Assembly: GCA_038138145.1 (NCBI GenBank) | Contig: JAYQDD010000005.1 | Span: forward strand, 124,001-188,000 | DNA from: UBA3537 sp038138145 | GTDB lineage: Bacteria; Bacteroidota; Bacteroidia; Flavobacteriales; Flavobacteriaceae | DNA: 64,000 bases | Direction of reading: 5' to 3' | Shown here: positions 61,869-64,000 of the stretch, piece after piece | How positions within the stretch are numbered: the stretch's first letter is position 1 | How the letters are laid out: each line of letters begins with the position of its first letter | The notes under the pieces: model-generated | The model's database searches: none | What the model was told of the DNA's origin: nothing | The model's input: the letters and a program-made list of their open reading frames with translations, nothing else | Translations under genes and position numbers: made by a program

Positions 61869-62387
61869 TTAAATTTTCTTTAGTGTTTTTAAATATTTTA
61901 TAAGTTCTACTTTAAAAGTATCTTGATTTTTAAGTGCTACATCGATAATCAAATCATGCAATCGATCATCTTCATTTGAAATCCCGATTTTAAATTTTGC
62001 CTTCGACATGGCTGTTACAATTTTCAACTCATAGCGGTTGGGTTTGTAAAAACTAATCAGCGTATCAAAGGGTTGCTCCACAAAATCTGCCACTTCTGAA
62101 CTTTTGCAATGCCCAAGCCAATCAAAATCTAAAGCATTGTAGGAGGCATCCCAACTGTTTGGCTGATGGTTTTCGTTTTGATAAAAAGCAATAAAGCGCA
62201 ATTGATTGTCCTTCAACCCCAAATCGGTAAACAAGGTTCTAAAAAAATCATAATCTTCAAACTGATCATAGTTAAATAATATACCCACAGTTTTTATCAT
62301 CTCTGATGAATAGTGTTTTGTGCGCGCATTCAGAACCGTGGTCAGAAATTTTTCAGACGATATTGTTTTGATTCGTTTAAAAAACAT
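61869..62387 (-). CDS. DUF6913 family protein
   Basis: 172 residues with no signal or membrane segment. The pattern KTVGILFNYDQFEDYDFF and SFYKPNRYELKIV...KIGISNED matches the Bacteroidetes DUF6913 family, always found beside dapA. Function unknown. Its stop abuts the dapA start, so it is co-transcribed. Divergent with the 5'-nucleotidase gene over 32 nt. Confidence 0.85.
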   Translation of the reverse strand: MFFKRIKTISSEKFLTTVLNARTKHYSSEMIKTVGILFNYDQFEDYDFFRTLFTDLGLKDNQLRFIAFYQNENHQPNSWDASYNALDFDWLGHCKSSEVADFVEQPFDTLISFYKPNRYELKIVTAMSKAKFKIGISNEDDRLHDLIIDVALKNQDTFKVELIKYLKTLKKI

Positions 62388-62419
62388 GTACTTTTAATAG
62401 CTGTACAAAGTTAATACAA

Positions 62420-63175
62420 ATGACGCTTAAATCGGTTAAATTCCTTCTCCTAATTTTCGTGTTTTGCGCATGCCACAAAGCACAGACCACGCAAAAAGTT
62501 GAAAGTGAGCGCCTTGCTATAAATCAAAACTCAAAAACGGATACAGAAATTGATGCGTTTTTAAAGCCCTACATAGAACGCTTAGAAGCATCATTGAACG
62601 AAATCTTATGTTATTCTATTGAGGAACACAAAAAAACTGATGGCGCACTCAATACCGCAGTGGGCAACCTTATGGCCGATGCTGTTTTTGAACGCTGTGC
62701 GCCCATCCTCAAAAAACGCCATAACTTAGATTTGGATCTCGTTTTGCTCAATCATGGGGGGATTCGTGCGCCACTCCCCAAAGGACCAATCAAAATGAAA
62801 ACTGCTTTTAACATCATGCCTTTTGAAAATAAAGTAGTAATTGCACAGATGAAAGGCACAGCCCTTATGGAATTGGTGGACTACTTAAGAAAAGCCCAAC
62901 GTGCACATCCTATTTCTGGAATGAAATTAGCAATTAGTCGTGAGGGGGACGTCAAAACACTACTTGTTCAAGGGAAAGAAATTGAGCCCAACACAATTTA
63001 TAATGTAGCCACAAATGACTACCTCTACAAAGGCGGTGACCGGATGGATTTTTTCCAAAACAGCGAAACTGTTTTTGATATCGACTATAAAATTCGAAAT
63101 GTATTGATTGACTATTTTACCATAAAAGACACCTTAAACCCAAAACGCGACAACCGTTTTGTGTACACCAATTAA
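62420..63175 (+). CDS. 5'-nucleotidase C-terminal-domain lipoprotein
   Basis: 251 residues. The signal ends FVFCACHKA, a lipobox. The body is a 5_nucleotid_C domain: GNLMADAVFERC (about 78), LNHGGIRAPLPKG (about 109) and KGGDRMDFFQN (about 207), the substrate-binding half of UshA-type 5'-nucleotidases. The catalytic N-terminal half is encoded by the next gene, 10 nt away, so the two gene products probably function together. Confidence 0.88.
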   Translation: MTLKSVKFLLLIFVFCACHKAQTTQKVESERLAINQNSKTDTEIDAFLKPYIERLEASLNEILCYSIEEHKKTDGALNTAVGNLMADAVFERCAPILKKRHNLDLDLVLLNHGGIRAPLPKGPIKMKTAFNIMPFENKVVIAQMKGTALMELVDYLRKAQRAHPISGMKLAISREGDVKTLLVQGKEIEPNTIYNVATNDYLYKGGDRMDFFQNSETVFDIDYKIRNVLIDYFTIKDTLNPKRDNRFVYTN

Positions 63176-63185
63176 AATTCTAAGC

Positions 63186-64000
63186 ATGAAAAGACGCACC
63201 TTCATCAAAAACACTGCCGCTTCTACAGCGCTACTTTCCATGGGAGGTTTAACCCTTTCATGTGCTGAACAAAAGCCCACTAAAATAACGATTTTACATA
63301 CCAACGACGTGCATAGCCATATTGATCCTTTTGGACCAAATGATGGCCGAAATGCAAACAAAGGCGGAGTGGCACGACGCGCTACATTGATCCAAAAATT
63401 ACGACAAGAAAACCCCAACACTTTGCTGTTGGATGCTGGTGATATTTTTCAAGGTACCCCCTATTTTAACTACTATGGAGGGGAATTGGAATTTAAGCTT
63501 ATGAGTATGCTCGATTATGATGCGGCAACCATTGGGAATCACGATTTTGACAATGGCATTGACGGATTGTATGCCCAATTGCCCCACGCCAAATTCGATT
63601 TTATTTCAGCCAATTACGACTTTAAAAATACCGTGATGGATACCCATGTACAGCCCTTTAAAATTTTTAAAAAAAATGGGGTAAACATTGGCGTTTTTGG
63701 ATTGGGGATTGAACTGCAAGGTTTAGTGAGTAAAGATGCCTTTAAAGAAACCAAATACCTCAACCCCATCGAAATTGCGCAAGACATGAGCCGTATTTTA
63801 AAAACCGAACAGCAGTGCGCCCTAGTGATTTGCCTATCCCATTTGGGCTATGACTATAAAAACCCTCAAAAAGTCTCGGATCGGAGTTTGGCACGGGCCA
63901 CAAAAGATATTGACCTTATTATTGGCGGCCATACCCATACCTTTTTAAATGAACCCACTGTAGAAATCAACGCTGCTGGCAAACATGTGTTGGTGAATCA
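63186..64000 (+). CDS. Tat-exported metallophosphatase (5'-nucleotidase N-terminal half), cut at window edge
   Basis: 271 residues visible; the 3' end is beyond 64000. N-terminal MKRRTFIKNTAASTALL is a twin-arginine signal, and LSCAEQ near residue 25 gives a possible lipobox. Then the calcineurin-like phosphatase motifs of UshA: HTNDVHSHIDPFG (metal ligands), LDAGDIFQGTPYF, GNHDFDNG and IGGHTHTF. It hydrolyses nucleotides or similar esters in the periplasm. Starts 10 nt after the C-terminal-domain gene. Confidence 0.92.
   Translation, partial: MKRRTFIKNTAASTALLSMGGLTLSCAEQKPTKITILHTNDVHSHIDPFGPNDGRNANKGGVARRATLIQKLRQENPNTLLLDAGDIFQGTPYFNYYGGELEFKLMSMLDYDAATIGNHDFDNGIDGLYAQLPHAKFDFISANYDFKNTVMDTHVQPFKIFKKNGVNIGVFGLGIELQGLVSKDAFKETKYLNPIEIAQDMSRILKTEQQCALVICLSHLGYDYKNPQKVSDRSLARATKDIDLIIGGHTHTFLNEPTVEINAAGKHVLVN

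Overview
The window is a continuous piece of chromosome from a member of the Bacteroidetes, most likely a (marine) Flavobacteriaceae. The evidence is the low G+C, the many Bacteroidetes-specific families (DUF4159, DUF5686 with a CarboxypepD_reg-like domain, DUF4835, DUF6314, DUF6913, YtxJ, the short Bacteroidetes RNA polymerase omega subunit), a type IX secretion C-terminal sorting domain, RprXY-like signalling, and promoter-like TAnnTTTG boxes. The genus cannot be read from the sequence.

Layout. 1-4342: a very large TamB-like protein, leftward, running off the left edge. 4515-8585: a rightward, tightly packed RNA-modification cluster (tsaD, rsmE, a DUF4159 protein, a SpoU/TrmH methyltransferase, a THUMP-like methyltransferase). 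8678-12413: small secreted or lipoprotein genes of unknown role. 12510-18001: a 5.5-kb integrative element inserted in a tRNA-Arg(TCT) gene. It is bounded by a 105-bp direct repeat of the tRNA 3' part plus its terminator, has a tyrosine integrase at the tRNA end, and carries a FISUMP lipoprotein, two cysteine-rich small proteins, a small secreted protein, a decayed gene and two long non-coding stretches. 17935-18211: tRNA-Arg, tRNA-Pro and tRNA-Ser. 18314-27105: a PgpH-like HD phosphohydrolase, thiolase, NlpC/P60 peptidase, a GIN-domain lipoprotein, a TPR protein and gyrA. 27355-36239: clpC and clpB flanking hutH, a DUF6314 protein, a TlpA-like lipoprotein and ytxJ. 36392-46999: smpB, a DUF5686 outer-membrane protein, pcm, then a mixed rightward run (oxidoreductases, DUF1015, YggS, a DEDD exonuclease/GIY-YIG protein, a K+ channel, miaA). 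47006-54908: a histidine kinase/response regulator pair, coaE, YbbR, a glycosyltransferase and a T9SS-secreted multidomain protein. 55131-62387: the conserved leftward flavobacterial housekeeping run (DUF6913, dapA, bamD, rpoZ, coaBC, DUF4835, recN, fabI). 62420-64000: a 5'-nucleotidase split over two rightward genes, the second cut by the window edge.

Most of the window is ordinary core genome. The accessory part is the tRNA-Arg element. Its att architecture can be read base by base: 105-bp duplication with two loop substitutions, plus a 25-bp direct repeat just inside each end. One of its non-coding stretches (about 16.1-16.5 kb) holds nested long inverted repeats that suggest a structured RNA or a cis-acting DNA site. 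Two chromosomal genes (the TamB-like gene and the exonuclease/GIY-YIG gene) have no canonical start codon where their families begin, but each has an ATT there.
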